From NCBI GenBank assembly GCA_022835595.1, contig BQUP01000002.1:1970534-2034533 (forward strand): a DNA stretch of 64,000 bases. Reading direction: 5' to 3'. The position numbers and the translations under genes are program-made. This stretch comes from Cystobasidium ongulense. Taxonomy: Eukaryota > Basidiomycota > Cystobasidiomycetes > Cystobasidiales > Cystobasidiaceae. Of the stretch, positions 23,838-37,204 are shown one piece after another; the first letter of the stretch is position 1; each line of letters starts with the position of its first letter. The notes under the pieces are model-generated. The model was not told where the DNA came from. It ran no database searches and worked only from the letters and a program-made list of their open reading frames with translations.

Positions 23838-26800
23838 TCATTGAGTATAATCCGAAATGATAATAGTAGGTAAGACGAGATTGTTCCTCTCTCTCTCCAT
23901 GCTCATCCAAGATGCTGTATTGTCGCCATCTCTGTCTCCCATCTTTCTCGCTTTATTATCGACATACATGCTTCTAGCTCTTCTAATACTCTTGCCACTC
24001 TTGCCATTTGTGAAAGCACTCGTAGTATTAGAATTACCATTCTTTCCATTCCTTGTACTTGATAGTGGTTTCTGAGCTGGTAATATAGTCACTCTTCTTG
24101 AAGATGAAGTAGAGGTTATCATTTGTGAGGAAACAGGAGCATTTCTATCACCCGTCATCATCATAGGTGTCGTCGATTCTGCCCAGCCAGCAACTGCAGA
24201 ACCAATAAGTCCTCGTAAAGTACCTCCAAAACTAGATTTATGTTTCAAAGTATTGTTATCACTTCTATTCTTAGCTTCTTCAGTTGTGCTTTTCAAGAGA
24301 ACTTGAGGGCTAGATGCAGTCGAGGAAGAATTAGAGTTGCTCGCATCGGTAGAAGGAATAGGACCCGCTTGCTTGGAATCGGAATCACTCGTCGAATGAA
24401 CGTACAGCTGTGTCTGCGTTGGCAATGCAGGAACAGGGGGTATGATATCCTTCGAACTATCATCCTCTTGCATTTGTTTATAGGCTAATAATCTCTCCAA
24501 AGATTCTTTAGCTTTCAGTCTAGGTTTAACCTCATTCTTTCCCTTCTGCTGCGAAGCAGCCTTTTGGGCATTCTCATTTTGTCTTTGCTGTTCTTGCACA
24601 CCCATCCTCATAGCGCCTAAAGGAGCTCGTTTAGGAGTAGTAGATGAATTCGTGATAATAGAACGAGAGGTATCTTTTGGAGGACTCCATAATCCATCAT
24701 TATCAGTCTCATCGTCCATAATGCCAGGCTGTGCTGACACCCTCCTGCCATCTTTACCAATTCCCGAGATCTTCTTAACAGGTGTACCAGCAGTAGATTG
24801 AACTTGACTACCAGCAACGATTCGCTTAGAGATGCCCACAAGAGAAGAAGGAGGACTTCTAACAACTCTAGTTTCTCCGACCGGTGAATCACGTGGATTT
24901 CGATGTGCTAATTGTCTTGGAGTTATATTCCTTCTTTCCACCGAATCCGTTATTGCGCTTGTAGTAGTAGTAGTAGTAGAAGAAGAAGATGGTGATGGTG
25001 TTTTGATAGGTAGAGGACCTCTAATACCGACAGGTCTATTTTTAACAGGTGTAAAATCATCATTGTGAATCTTGGTATGTATCGCTGTTGGTTTATTCTT
25101 AACAGGTGTAACTGAATCAAGATTTTCATTATCAAGATCATCACTATAAACAGCAATAGCAGCATTATTACTAGAAAGAATAGGAGAAGCAGCTTTTCTC
25201 AAAGTATGTTTAGATGCAGTTTTTCTTAATAATTTAGGAGGTGCGTTGGAATTTGAAGTCATTGTCGATTTTCTCATTGATATAGAATTTGTTGAAATTG
25301 TATCTTTAGCAGAAGTAGACCTCGTATCTAGAGAAGAATTCGTTTCTCTAGATAAGAGTGAATCTGTTGTACTTTGTTTCAATGGATATATTCCTTCTCT
25401 TTCTTCTTCTTCTTGGTCTATCTTCTTCTTGACGAGGGCTTCATCAGCCAATGTGGCTGTGGCAGATGCAGAAGAACTCGCTTCCATGCTAGTGCTTGAA
25501 GAAAGAGATGAAGGAAAGCTAATAGGTATTCCAAAAATACTAGCTATAGAAGGTCTATGACCATTCTTAACGGCTGCAGCAGGGCCAATTCCAGGCGGCA
25601 CGGCATTTCCCTTTTGAACAGTACCGTCCCGCTCAATTCGTTCTTCGCTCTTAGTAGAATGGAATGTAGATTCAGAAACCGCACATCGTAGAGTACCACG
25701 TAATAAACTTTCAGCTGATAGAGAAGAGTTTTTCTTCCCCTTTTCCCTTTGCTTGTCTTGTGATGCTTCATTATTATTATTTTCATCAAGTAAGAATCTT
25801 TCTTCTTGTCTTTTGGGTACATTCTTCAAATCAGGTGAAGAAGGAGGATATTCCACCGCCACCACTTCTGTTCTTTTCCAATATTGAATTTCCTGTTCAT
25901 TCCTTTGTTGTTGTTGATGGGATAGAGATTCCTGCCTAGTCTGTAAAGAAATTCGATTCATTTTCCTTCTCATAAGAGGAGAATCAAAATAAGTAACTTG
26001 ATGATTGATAGCGGGTTGTTCCATATTTGAATTTGATAGGCTCAAAGGAGGAGAATAAGGTGGATTATGAATACTTGCTTCTTCATCTTTTATTGTCATT
26101 TTGGAGGCAGATGTAGACTGGGTGATTGATATTGATGATGAGGGATGATTCAATGTAATAGGTGAACAATTTGGTGTTTCTATCAATTCAGATTCCAGAG
26201 TTGATGTTGTTGCTTGTCTTCTTTCAATTTGTTCATGCAATGATAGAGATAGATTATTCTCATCACTTTCCTCTTCTTGTTCGTCTTCTGTATTTCCCAT
26301 TTCAATCTCGGTACCTTTAGAGCAAGCCAATGAAACACTCTGCTCGATTTCACTTTCCTTCTTTTGGACTGTCGTTTTCTTCTTTTCCGGAGAACCCATT
26401 GCCATTCTAGCTGCTTCTATTGTTCTCCTAGCTTCATTCATATATGCATTAGAAGCATCAAAAGTTTGTCTTAACCAGCCTTTAATTTCTTCATTTCTAT
26501 CCACTACCACATTACCACTTTGTCCTGCTGCTACATTCCCTAATATATCCTCACTATTTCTAGGTATACTACTTCTAGGCCCACTATTGTCGTGGTCTGG
26601 AGGACTAGTAGGAGAATCCGATATCGATTGTTTAGGAATAGTAGTCGCGTCTTTTCCAGTTGAAGCTGACCAAAAATTAGATACGATACCAGAGAATGAC
26701 AACATTGAAGGTTTACTCTTTAATGTTGTTGTTGTACGTTCTTCAACGATTGATATATTACTACTACTATTCAACTTGGCCTGAGGTTGCTTTACTGTAG

Positions 26801-27783
26801 CTGTGAGAGTGCTAGATGATGCTGAAATGATCTTGGATAGAGGATGGTGATGATGTATTTCTTCTGTCGATTCTTCTGTCGATGATGGAGTAGTGCCAGT
26901 ATGCTTGGTGGATGCAACCCGCCCTGTACTAGGTGGAGTAGCGACTCTGCAGACTTTGAATCCGTTCCTAGCGAGTATCTAGAGGGTTGGATAGATGTCA
27001 GCTCAGTTCAAATCACTCGGTAGGTAGTATGGTGAGTGGGCCCACCTGCTCTAAAGAAGCATAACCACCCTCATCCATATCCTTTCGTATCTCATTGACC
27101 AATCTTTTTTCTTCTTCTATCTCTTCTCTCTGTTTCGTTGTCCTCGTCGTCGTTCGCCTTCCAAGTTCCTCAGTCACGTCTCCATCCGAGTCGAGCACTC
27201 TCGAATTGTTACCACCCACGCCGGACTGAAGTGACGAGGAAGAGGCAGCAGAACTAGAACGAGACTGAGAATGGGACCGAGATTGATTGTGGCCTGGTCT
27301 GATTCGATGTGATTGACGATGTTGGTTGTGTTGATGGGATCCATGATGATCGAAGTCCAGATCCAGTCTGGGAATTGCAAGAGGTCTGCCATTCGAGAGT
27401 AAGGTGGGATATTTCGCTTCTTGATGATGACTATTCAATGCTTGTAATGCTGCTAGAGTAGTGCTACTGTTTGTATGCTTGACTGGCGTGTGCTGAGCAC
27501 CTTGGCCTCGATGTTGTTTACTGTGCGATTGCATGAGTGGTGGCTCTTGGACGAGCTGGGATGTGGATGGGGACGAGGGAGCTGGACCAGCCAGATGCGA
27601 GTATAGATGGGGGATCAAAGGCATTGCGGGGAGTGTTCTATCTGTCGTTGATGTCGATATAGCTGGTGGATGGCCCTGAAAGTCGAGGACGCCCCCAAAC
27701 ACGACCAGTCGACCGAGGGAAGCTCTGTTCCTCAGTCGTGGGAGATGAGAGGGCCTTGTCACATTGCTCTCATCTTGGACCAT
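23838..27783 (-). CDS. Large Ser/Thr-rich, mostly disordered protein of unknown function
   Basis: Two minus exons, 27783-27046 and 26978-23838, join in frame to 1,292 residues. There is no signal peptide or membrane helix. The only region with a folded look sits across the intron: a charged helix (REEIEEEKRLVNEIRKDMDE) running into GGYASLEQILARNGFKVCR. The rest is Ser, Thr, Asn and Gln rich with short tandem words such as TPVKN-KPT and TPVKN-RPV near 25010-25110, and many SP/TP sites that look like kinase targets. The C-terminus has LRGLIGSAVAGWAES followed by basic RRARSMYVDNKARKMGD. I do not recognise the family; a cytoskeletal, cell-cycle or signalling scaffold is possible but unproven. 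Confidence 0.7.
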
Positions 27784-28549
27784 GATAGTGTGTGCGAGGA
27801 TGCGTCCTTTAGCTCAGCTCATTGTGTGTGTGCAGGAAGCAGGAAGCAGGAAGCAAGCAAAGATCAGGATATGCGTGCTTCAGGCGGGACAGGATGGATT
27901 CATCGAAGTGAGCATTGCAGGAATACAGCGACAGAGTGTGCTCTACAAGCAGAGTACACAACTGCCATTGCCTTTTCGCCTTCAAAGACGATATGATGAG
28001 CTAGGACACCTCTTTCAGCTTGCAGACCTCATCTTCCACGTTATCACGTGACCCGTCGCATATGCAACTCCGACAATTGCATCAGAGGCAAGGAATGGCA
28101 AGAGATAGGCGATACCATGAGTGGGGCTGATAGGGTTCGTTGTGTTCTCTCGTAGCATGACCGATATTAATAATAAGTGGCATCTGGATTGCTCGCCATA
28201 TGACGCTGACGCTGACGCTGACGCTGACTCTGAAGCTCAAGCTGGTGCCCCGCTTTGAGCTGGATGGAGAGAGGAAAGCACGAGCAATAATGCCTGATTA
28301 CACTGAGTGATCTGCATCCATCCAATACACTCTGTAGTCTGTTTCCCTTCACCCCTCCCGCCCTCCTCCGCTCCCTCTTCCCCCTCCAAGGCGGCTCAGG
28401 TAATGAATCAATGCAAAGCTGTATAGCTGCGTGTGTATGATATCAAGACAAGGTGGGATGGCATGACAGCTGCATAGACAGGCATTGAGTGAGCTTACAA
28501 CCAGGTCTGTCCTGCCCCCACTCACTCCTTGCCTCTCCAGCAATCCGCC
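27784..28549. promoter_or_regulatory. Divergent promoter region of two disordered-protein genes
   Basis: These 766 bases lie between the starts of the genes at 27783 (minus) and 28550 (plus). They contain a short GAAGCAG-type repeat near 27836-27860 and a hexanucleotide GACGCT run at about 28202-28228. No gene is supported. Confidence 0.45.
28203..28228. repeat. GACGCT hexanucleotide microsatellite
   Basis: Four near-perfect copies of GACGCT in a row, ending in a diverged GACTCT unit. It lies in the shared promoter region of the flanking genes. Confidence 0.7.
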
Positions 28550-31500
28550 ATGTACAGCCCACGACCGAGGTATACGGCATCATCATCCTATGGCAGCATC
28601 ACTGACGACAGTCCGGCTTCGTCGACGATGGGGACAAGGACGCCTAGACGGGTGAGCCATCTCTCTCTCACCGGTATACTCCATCACCACCACCACTCCA
28701 TCACCACTGTCAGCATCACCCACCACCATCACTTGGCCATATCATGCGGGTGATCGAGTGGCATATACACAGCATGATGATGCTCGACACACGCTGCACC
28801 TCGACCCTCTCTCTCCACCCATCCACTACACACATACACCATGCCCCAGTCCATCGCTAACAGGTCGCCCTCTCCCCAGCTGTCCGTGTCCAACAACGCC
28901 CAGTGGACCACCGCCCAGGGCAGGCAATCTCCAGCGATAATGTCAGGATATGCCTTGTCGTTGAATGAGAACAGCAGTCCACAGCAACCACAGCAACCAC
29001 CACTCCCATCCTCCTCATCCTCCTCGTCCCTCCATCGCTCTCCATCCACCTCCAGCATCCACTCTCGCACCATCCGCCAACTGGACCCAGTCTCGATATT
29101 CCAGAGACTCGGCTTGGGCGAGCCTACACCGGCAGCCAGCATGCTGACATCATCAGGGACATCCTCGACCTACGCTGGCCCATCTCCTGGAAGAGAAGAC
29201 GCAGACCTTCCATCTGACCAGTTCGAGGGGATTCCAGACCTCGCTACCGCTACTCCTGTGCCCGTGTCCTCGTCCTCGTCCATCTCGGACACGCCGGCGA
29301 TTGCTTTCAAACACCAAAGCCAATCCAATGCACCCACCACCTCCATTTCTACTACAAGTGCTACACGACCATCCTCTCAAGGAGAAGCCCTCCTCAAACT
29401 CGCCTCAGTGCCACCCGTCGATCTCGTCGATCCTTCAGTTCATCCCCCTCATGCTATAGTCGTGCAGTACCCTCAGACCAGTGACAACGCAGAAGCAAGC
29501 AGCAAGATCATCCCCGTCAATGAGGATATCCTGCTCCCATTCGTAGAAAGGCCCAAGGAAGTACGCGAATTACTAGAACAGGAACCTAGAAATATAGGCC
29601 TATTCAACAAGTTGAAAGAAGTATTCGAACCACATCCTTCCACTTCTAATTGCTCTACACCCTCTCTCACGTCTTCAAATGCATCGCTCTCCCATTCCAT
29701 CTCTACTACATCATCTAGCAGTAGTGGTGAAACAACACTACCAAAGTATATATGGCAAGATGTAGAATCTATACTTTATAAATCTAGAGAAGAATTAAAA
29801 GATCAAGAATGGATTGATAAACTTAAATTGTTAATATTCCCTCGTTCTACTGCTTTATGGGAAAGGTTGAGAGCTTGCTTGGGTATTGATGTTGATGACG
29901 AACAAGGTCGTGATAAATTTGAAGAATTATCTTACAATAATGAGAATGATAATTATAATGCTCTTCCTGCTAGTTTTGTTCCTCCCTCTTCCTTTCAAGG
30001 TGGTGGTCATCTTCAAAGCAGCAGCAGTATCGGTGGCGGTAGTCAAGCTGCAAGTTCAGGAGGAGGGGATGTATTCTCACTTATTAGTCCACCGACTATA
30101 GTACCTTCACCAGCTTCGAACGCCGATATGCTTTCGCCTAGAGCTATCCTTCGTACTCATGGGGCTGGCGGTGTTAGTTCACAGCATTTACAAGGACTTG
30201 GGTCGGGATACACTACTCCCAATGCTATCAACATACCAGGAATGAACAGCCCATCGAACGGCGGTAACAGTAATCTCAAAGCAACGCAATTCTACTCTCC
30301 TGCTGGAAGTACTGGCGTTTCCCCTTCTCCATCTCCTGGTCCTGGAAGTATCAATCCACATTCAGCACGTCAATTTGACCGTACTGCCGCACCAGGCGGA
30401 GATCGTTCACCTAGTAAGACTCAGCCTGTGAACTTGAACAACCCGGCTTCTACATCAAGTGGTGCTTCTTCAGTCGCAAGCTCACCAGGCGGAGGAGATT
30501 CATCTCGAATGCATAGAAGAACATCATCGGGTGGTTCATCATTCAGACGCGCTTTCGCAATGTCTTCTATATCTGAAGATGCTCCAGTTGTAGATTTCAG
30601 TAGAGATCGTTCATTAAATACTGGTGGTACTTCTTCTACTTCTACTACTGGTCCTTCTACTCCATCGGGATTGGAGAATCAAAATTCAAACCCTTATAAC
30701 TCGATTATCGCCGAGTCTCCAACTCCTAATAGAAATCAACAGCAATTGGGAGGAATTAGTAGTGGTGGAGGTGGATTCGATTTGGGTAATCTATTGAAGT
30801 CAAAAGGCGTTACTGCGATAGATGATGGAGGAAGCTCTATTCCATCATCAACAACAAATACAAACGCTATGAATATACCTGGAATGATCAATACTAGTCA
30901 TCCTTCAATGCAAGAATCTGCTTTGTCTACTAGCTCTTCTTCCTCTTTCGCTCCTTCTTCAATGGCAGCAAATTCTTCTAACGTTTCAGGACATTCCATC
31001 TCATTAGGTCAAGCGAATCTATCAGCATCGTCTTCATCTTCATCAATGTTAGGTTTGAATATGGAAGTACCAAGCCAACATCATTATCAACAATCTCAAT
31101 CACCTCAAATTTCAAGATCACCTAGTTTTAGTATTTCTTCTAGAATCAACGCTCTGAGTAATTTAGGTGGATTGAGTAATAGCTCTAGTAATACTGCTAG
31201 TGGTAATGCTTTCCCCCCTATGCATAGTCCTAGTAGTTTTAATGCTACTTTTAATAAAAGAGCTTATGATGAATATAATCCTGTTTTTGAAAGTGATGAT
31301 GGTAGTTCTGTGGCTAGTAGTGTTAGAAGTACAGGTAGAGGTCCAGGTGTAAGTTGATCCATTCTCCTTATTCCTCTCTTTGGTCTGGGGAAATCATAAG
31401 AATAGCTGATTGAATGATTTCTTGTTGTGTCCCGTTTTCTTTTGTTTTTTTGTTTTGTGATAATCTGCAGATGAGAAGATCATTCGGACAACTTGATGCT

Positions 31501-31632
31501 ATGTCACCTATAAGAGGACCAAACCCTAGAATTGGAGGTGGTGGTTTCGCACTTGCTGGATTGAATATTGGAAAGACTTCGTCAGCATCAGTTAAAGATT
31601 CATCCGGAGGGAACACAACTCCGAAACCATGA
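28550..31632 (+). CDS. Large Ser/Gly/Asn-rich protein with one central folded region, unknown function
   Basis: Likely exons are 28550-28651, 28850-31348 and 31471-31632 (920 residues). The first exon junction is uncertain; translation could instead start at 28841. The N-terminal and C-terminal parts are low complexity (Ser, Gly, Asn). A central region of about 130 residues looks folded: the block IIPVNEDILLPFVERPKEV, then LFNKLKEVFE, a Ser-rich loop, and WQDVESILYKSREELKDQEW to LLIFPRSTALWERLRACLG. The C-terminus has a conserved-looking RGPNPRIGGGGFALAGLNIG. No signal peptide, no membrane helix. I do not recognise the family. It is divergently paired with the disordered protein at 23838-27783. 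Confidence 0.7.
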
Positions 31633-32750
31633 TTAGAAAGAGCCGTCTCCGAAACAAGACAAGATAAATTAGGACCCTCTTGAAAACATATCATACGATG
31701 CTCTTGAGGTGTCATTATACAGCTCAACATGCCTACTTTTCGACAAATACACGACCGTCAAAAGACCCCTTTTCCCGTTTTAACCCGCTCCTTGCCAATG
31801 AAGTCCTTGTACCAATTAAGATAATAAATCGAAAAGAATTCGAAAAGAAAGGAAAAGCCTCTTATCATTTCATACCATACACGTTCTCAACCTTTCTTTA
31901 TTTATTTTTTAAGCAAAGCATTCTTCTCCTTCTTCTTCTTCCTCCCGATTTCAGAGACATCTTTCTTACCGTTAAAGAAGAACACCAGACATTTGTATGA
32001 ATAAGTTACGATTTCTGCAGAAGTTTGGTGTTTCCAGAAAAAAATGGTCCCAAATTTTCCTCCTAAAAAAAGATGGACAAAACCGGAGATTCATGAGAGA
32101 ACACCGCGTAGTTGACCGTAGTTTGTTGTTTTCAATGCTATCCTTCTTCTTCTTTCCTGTTTCGAAATACGATTCTGATCTTAGACGAGCCCTGTATTCT
32201 CGCACGAGCATCTTCTTTCGCGATCCCGCTTGTGAATTTTGAATATCATTGAGGAAGTCGTGCTAAGTCAGAACCACATACAGGGATTCTTTATGTTGAA
32301 GTCAACAATATCACGATGCCGAAGCTATTCTCCATCCTTGAACATGATCATTTCATCATCCTTGAACGTGATCCTTTCTATACTTCTGATGTTCATCAAG
32401 ATAAAGTATGCGAAGATGGATAAGGCTGACCGCCCTGACACAATTTATTATTTTTTACGCCGGCCGACAGTTCTTGTTGAATGCTTGATCGTACCGTGAT
32501 TAGTAAATTGGCGTAGTCTTTTGCAGATGCGAAGCTTGTCGGCTTTCGATTTGAAGGACTGAACTTGGACGTTTCGCTACGAAAAGACGTACGCTCTCTC
32601 TTCCTCGAGTGATGGAAAAGTATGCCAAGTTCTCTAGAGGTGCATCTCGTTTTCGTCTGTGATACACTGGTGTCTTGCCAGGTGGGGAAGAGAGGATAGT
32701 TGCCGTTGTTCCCGTCCTTGGCCAAGAGGAGTTTTTGTTCATTAGCATGT
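31633..32750. other. Convergent intergenic region, about 1.1 kb
   Basis: Between the stops of the disordered-protein gene and MED8. AT-rich with T/C runs; several frames are open for 60-120 codons on both strands but none has protein character. No repeat recognised. Confidence 0.4.
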
Positions 32751-33654
32751 CTAACGGGGAAATATACCATCTCTCATGTATCTCGCTAAATCACTAGTCG
32801 AATATTTAGGTTCTTTATGTATATCAATCATTGGTTTCTCTTTTGTAATTTCTGGAATATCTTCATCTTCATCACCTGTTATACGCGCTTTCCAGTTGAA
32901 ATCTCTATCGTCTGCACCTTCTCGTAGTCGTTTACATGATTCTAATGCCTTGTCGGCCAGTTCATCGTGTGCTTTGAGGGAGTTGTACAGTGATGTTGCA
33001 TCGTCTAGGGAGGGTACTATTGCTAGTAGGGAAGCTTCGCCTGCTTCAACTTCGGGAATCTAGCATGAGGAGATGCACGTCAGTCTGACAGCAGTCTTTC
33101 CAGCTGACGAGAGGGATATGGTCCGCACCTGCTTGGTACGCAAGAGGACCTGTACGATAAAGTCCCTATCCTGCTCGACGGTTCTCCCAGGATGAACGAC
33201 GCTCTGAGCTAGAGTCCTCTTCCAAGCTTCCTGGTCCAGCTGATTCAAGACACGCTGTTCTTCTCTCGTCTTGTATCGAGGCTTTTCAACTCCCAGTGCT
33301 GCTTTGTGTGCTTCGACTGCTTTCCCTAATGAAGGCGGCGTTACGAGCAGGTCGAACACGGAATGCGTGTAGGACGTCAAGAGCGAGTACTTGGAGAGTA
33401 TATCTTGCCTGGAAGCATCCACATTTCATCATCAGCATACACTAGCAATAACCAAAACCTGTGAAGGTGATCCACCATCCTATCATGCCATCCGCGCCGC
33501 CATACTCAATCTGCCGCTGGAACTCGGATATCGCTTCGACCAACTGGAGCAGCTTTGCGTGGATAGAGACGAGTCGGTCTACGACGAGGGGAGGGAGTCT
33601 TGGAGGCAGTGATGGTGGAACAGACGCTCCTACTGCACCTTGTTCGCCGTCCAT
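32751..33654 (-). CDS. MED8: Mediator complex subunit 8
   Basis: Minus exons 33654-33476, 33408-33129 and 33059-32751 give 255 residues. Family features: an N-terminal coiled helix (VVDRLVSIHAKLLQLVEAI), the W-x2-I/L-L-S-K-Y-x-L-L block created across the first intron (WQDILSKYSLLTSYTHSVFD), a second long helical segment, and the late LLRTKQIPEVE element, which matches the LLRxKxxPEVE signature of fungal MED8. It would act in the Mediator head module, linking transcription factors to RNA polymerase II. The C-terminal 80 residues are charged and less typical. The identification rests on these motifs only, without an alignment. Confidence 0.72.
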
Positions 33655-34167
33655 GGCCGTCAAGTGGATGCAGTTATTCGAGCAGAGCAAAGATGCGGCA
33701 ATGATAGACTTGACTCGAGATGGAGGCGCGCTCACACAATGACCGTTCTTACACGACACAAACACGAACGCAATGCAATTACTAAGCTTGACAATCATTC
33801 TCCAACCTGGATGTCCTGGTTCCCTCGAGCTCTCTCTGCGAAGATCCATCACGTGCCGGAAGACTGCTGTCAACACTGGGCTGTGATACTTACTCGCTCG
33901 CAGGATAGAGCGCGCCGAGGAGGTCTCCACAGCTACTACCAGTCTATTCGATCTTCAGTGCCTTCGCTTCCAAGAGTCTCTGACTGTCCCACTTAGCAGC
34001 TGGTTGCTGGCTAGGCATAAGGGCTGACAACCCCACTTCACGATGAAGGACTGACTACGCCTTGTCTGTCAGAGTAAAGCTGGAACTATAAGTGACAGTA
34101 ATACATGTTTCCTCTTCCCACACAAGATTCAACAATTGCTTTCTCTCCTTCTCTCCCATCAAATACA
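33655..34167. promoter_or_regulatory. Divergent promoter region of MED8 and Hsp20 gene
   Basis: About 510 bases between the two start codons. Several TTC triplets cluster near 33940-33975, but I see no clean alternating nGAAn array that would define a heat-shock element. A CT-rich tract lies just before the Hsp20 start. Confidence 0.45.
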
Positions 34168-34873
34168 ATGTCCCTCGTCCCCCGTAACGTGTTCAAAGAG
34201 CTCCGAAAGGCATTCCGACTGCTAGAGGAGCCGTTCCTGCACCATAACAAATCAATCCCCGCACCACGCAAGCATCACCCTCAGTATGATCTCCTTAAAG
34301 CATTCGGGCTTGATAATCTAGACGCTTTGACTGGATTCGGAGGAGCATCCGTTACCGAAGCTGAAGACGGTAAAAATTACATTGTCGAAGCCGAACTACC
34401 TGGTGTCAAGAAGGAGAATTTAAAGGTCGAATTCACAGATAATGGAGAGGTACTTCATATTGAAGGGGTCAAAGGAGCTTTACCTTCCTCTGCGACGACT
34501 TCGAAGGGTGATAGTAGTACGGCACCAGCTGGCGATGCTCCTCCCGAGTCGACTTCGACCGACAAAGCAGTCCAGAAAGCCAGCGAGGATACTTCTGTCG
34601 TTCCTGAATGGGCTAAGGAATCGTTCAGCTATGGTACCTTTCATGAGACTTTCGTGAGTGTTATAAGTATAGGGTTTTGGGATTATTTGCCACCATCGAT
34701 AGTGATTGACAACAAGCTGACCTTCTGAGTGTGGTTCTCCTTCTGCCCTTCAGCGCTTCCCATCTCCCGTCGATGTGGACAAGGTGCAAGCTAGCTATGA
34801 AGACGGAATGCTGCGCTTGACTATACCGAAGACCGAGAAGGCGATGGAGAAGAAGAGCGTGCCCATTACGTAG
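34168..34873 (+). CDS. Small heat-shock protein, Hsp20/alpha-crystallin family
   Basis: Exons 34168-34653 and 34754-34873 give 201 residues. The alpha-crystallin domain begins near EDGKNYIVEAELPGVKKENL and ends with the typical ASYEDGMLRLTIPK and the short I-x-V/I tail (SVPIT). These proteins are ATP-independent holdases that form oligomers and bind unfolded clients in the cytosol. Between beta strands of the domain sits a Ser/Thr/Ala-rich insert of about 50 residues, a feature of many fungal Hsp16-30 proteins. The ATG at 34168 begins the MSLVPRNVF segment; upstream in-frame Met at 34105 is less likely. The single intron lies within the domain. Confidence 0.93.
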
Positions 34874-35105
34874 TTCTAAGAGTTGAGATTCGCAAGTCGT
34901 ATAGTTGATGGAGCTTTGTGGATGGTAGGGTCTGTGATGTAGCTTCTAGCTCATCCCAAGCAGTCACTCTATGCAATATGATACCTTGCATTCAGTTCCT
35001 ATTTCGTGATAATTGTAACGACTATCAGCCTTCGCAATTGCCTGCCTGCTCTTGACAGCCGACCAAGCACTCACACCAAGCAACACCAGCCCGCAGTCAG
35101 CAGCC

Positions 35106-37204
35106 ATGTCGGCCAGCATGTCTGCATCGTCGTCGTCGCTGCACGGAGATCCCTCAGACGACCCGTCGCACAATCCATTCATGAGCGAGCCTGTGAGCGA
35201 GGGCATTGTAGCAGAGGCGCGAGAGGAGAGAGTCGAGCAGGAAGAGCAGCAGCAGCAGCAGCAGCATGATGCAGAGGCAGTCCATGGCCAGCTACAGGAA
35301 CGTCTAGATGGCTACAACTTGCCTGGCGGCGATGGTGCTCAGCATTCGAGTGAACCCGCTTCAAGCTCGACATCGCCCCAGCACCAGCAGCAACAGCAAC
35401 AGCAAGCCCGAAGACCCAACAGGCCGACATTAAGAGACAACACACAGTGGAAGGACGAGATCAAGGTGTGATATACCGAGTCCTGATGCTCGCGTACCTG
35501 GCTGATGACGGCTTCGTCCAGATCATCGACGCTCAGAAGACCTCCGAGGGTGCCTCGACTTCCTACATCAGCTATCTGATCCGCTCGCCAGACGTGAGCA
35601 TGCTCCGGTTGCTAGTACATTGCAACTTCAAGCTGACTGTAGTACATCCAGCACGGCGACACGCGGCGGCGCTATTCTGAATTCGAGTCTCTCCGCAGCG
35701 TCCTCGAGAAGCTGTACCCCGTCCTCATCATCCCTCCCATTCCACCACATCACAGCTTAACAGACTATGCAGCAAAGCAAGGGAAAGCAAAAGAAGATGC
35801 AAACGTAATCGCTCGTCGAAAAAGAATGCTTCAAGTGTTCCTGAATAGATTAGGTAGACATCCTATCTTGTCGGAAGAACGCGTCTTTCAACGCTTTCTG
35901 GAACCTAATCTGCCTTGGAGTGAGGTATTACATGCCCCTCCTGTCACCTTACTGCCCAAAAATGTACTCAAAGCATCTGCAAGAACACCAGCAGATCCTT
36001 CATCCTCTGCTTTATACGCCGCTTTGCCAGGACCAAGCTCCACTTCATCCGCCACTGGCTCGCCGTCGGGTTATGGTCCAGCACTGCAGGAACCAGATCA
36101 ACGCTTCCTGGACTCGGAAATCTTTACAACCAAATTCTCAGGTCATATCGCAAATAGTCTGGAGAAGGTCAACCGACGAACTATGAAAAGATGGTCTGAA
36201 TTGAGTGCGGATTATGCTGAACTCGGTGCTGTCATGAATGGATTCAGCTTGAATGAAGGAACGAGCGCTAGTGGATCTGCTATTGCTCAATTGCAAGGAG
36301 ATCAAGAAAGACAGGCTGTCGAAACTCTCTCGAGAGCTATCGAAAGTACAGGACAAGCTATTGATTCGACGTATTTACATACAAATGCTATGGTAAGCTT
36401 GGCATGAGCGAGATGCCGGCATATGACGCGGAACTGGGCTGACCTAACTTCTTTGGACTGCAGTTGCAAGAGTGGGAGCGGACATACACCGAGCCATTGG
36501 CGGAATATGCTCAATTCAGCAATGTCATCAAGCATCTACTCAAATACCGTCACTCTAAGCATCTACAGTTTGAAATGACACGCGATACTTTAGAAGCAAA
36601 GAAGGCAACTCTGGAAGATTTAGAACGTTCGGAAATGGAGGCTCGACGTCTTGATCAGGCTTTGAGTCGTGCACTTTCACCACCAAGTCGACCTTCAGAA
36701 CCGACCAACACCAATCCAGGACATTCTGCAGACCCAAGCGAAGCGAACGATGGACAAGCACAGCCCTCAAACTCTTCTAACTCGCTTTCCTCATCTCAAT
36801 TACGCAAATCGCCTTCCGCCAGCGGAGGTAACAGTCGATTCGGTTTCCTAAGTGCGCTAGGAACAACCTTTAATGGTATAGTAGATAATGATCCTGAAAC
36901 GACACGTCGTAATAATATTGGTAAAACAAGAGATTCAATAAATCAATTAGAAGGATCAATACAATCTATAACACAAGATTTAAGATATGCAAATCAAATG
37001 ATTCAAGCTGATTTAGATCGATTTCAAAGACAAAAGGTTGGAGATTTTAGAGAAATGGGTCTGAATTTTTCTAAATTTCATATTGATTGGTGCAGATCTA
37101 ATTTAGATCTTTGGAAAGAAGCTAAGAAAGCTATTGATCAAATTGATGATTCTCCTGCTAGTATGAATGTTAGCTCTGCTGCTCCTGGTCAGAGTCACAA
37201 GTAG
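35106..37204 (+). CDS. PX-BAR sorting nexin, SNX41/ATG20 type
   Basis: Exons 35106-35465, 35522-35593, 35652-36392 and 36464-37204 give 637 residues; an in-frame Met at 35052 would add 18. A Gln-rich N-terminus (two CAG-rich runs near 35245 and 35385) leads into the PX domain, with RRYSEFESLR holding the phosphoinositide-binding Arg, the proline-rich IIPPIPPHHS loop, and RRKRMLQVFLNRL. The rest is a long helical BAR region (KRWSELSADYAELG, YRHSKHLQFE, ending FRQKVGDF-like and FHIDWCRSNLDLWK). Proteins of this kind retrieve cargo from endosomes and support selective autophagy. SNX41 and ATG20 could not be separated by eye. Confidence 0.88.

Noticed and set aside
34970-35471. CAG-rich runs as a possible mobile or expanding repeat
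   Set aside because: They sit inside the sorting nexin reading frame and simply encode glutamine tracts common in fungi.
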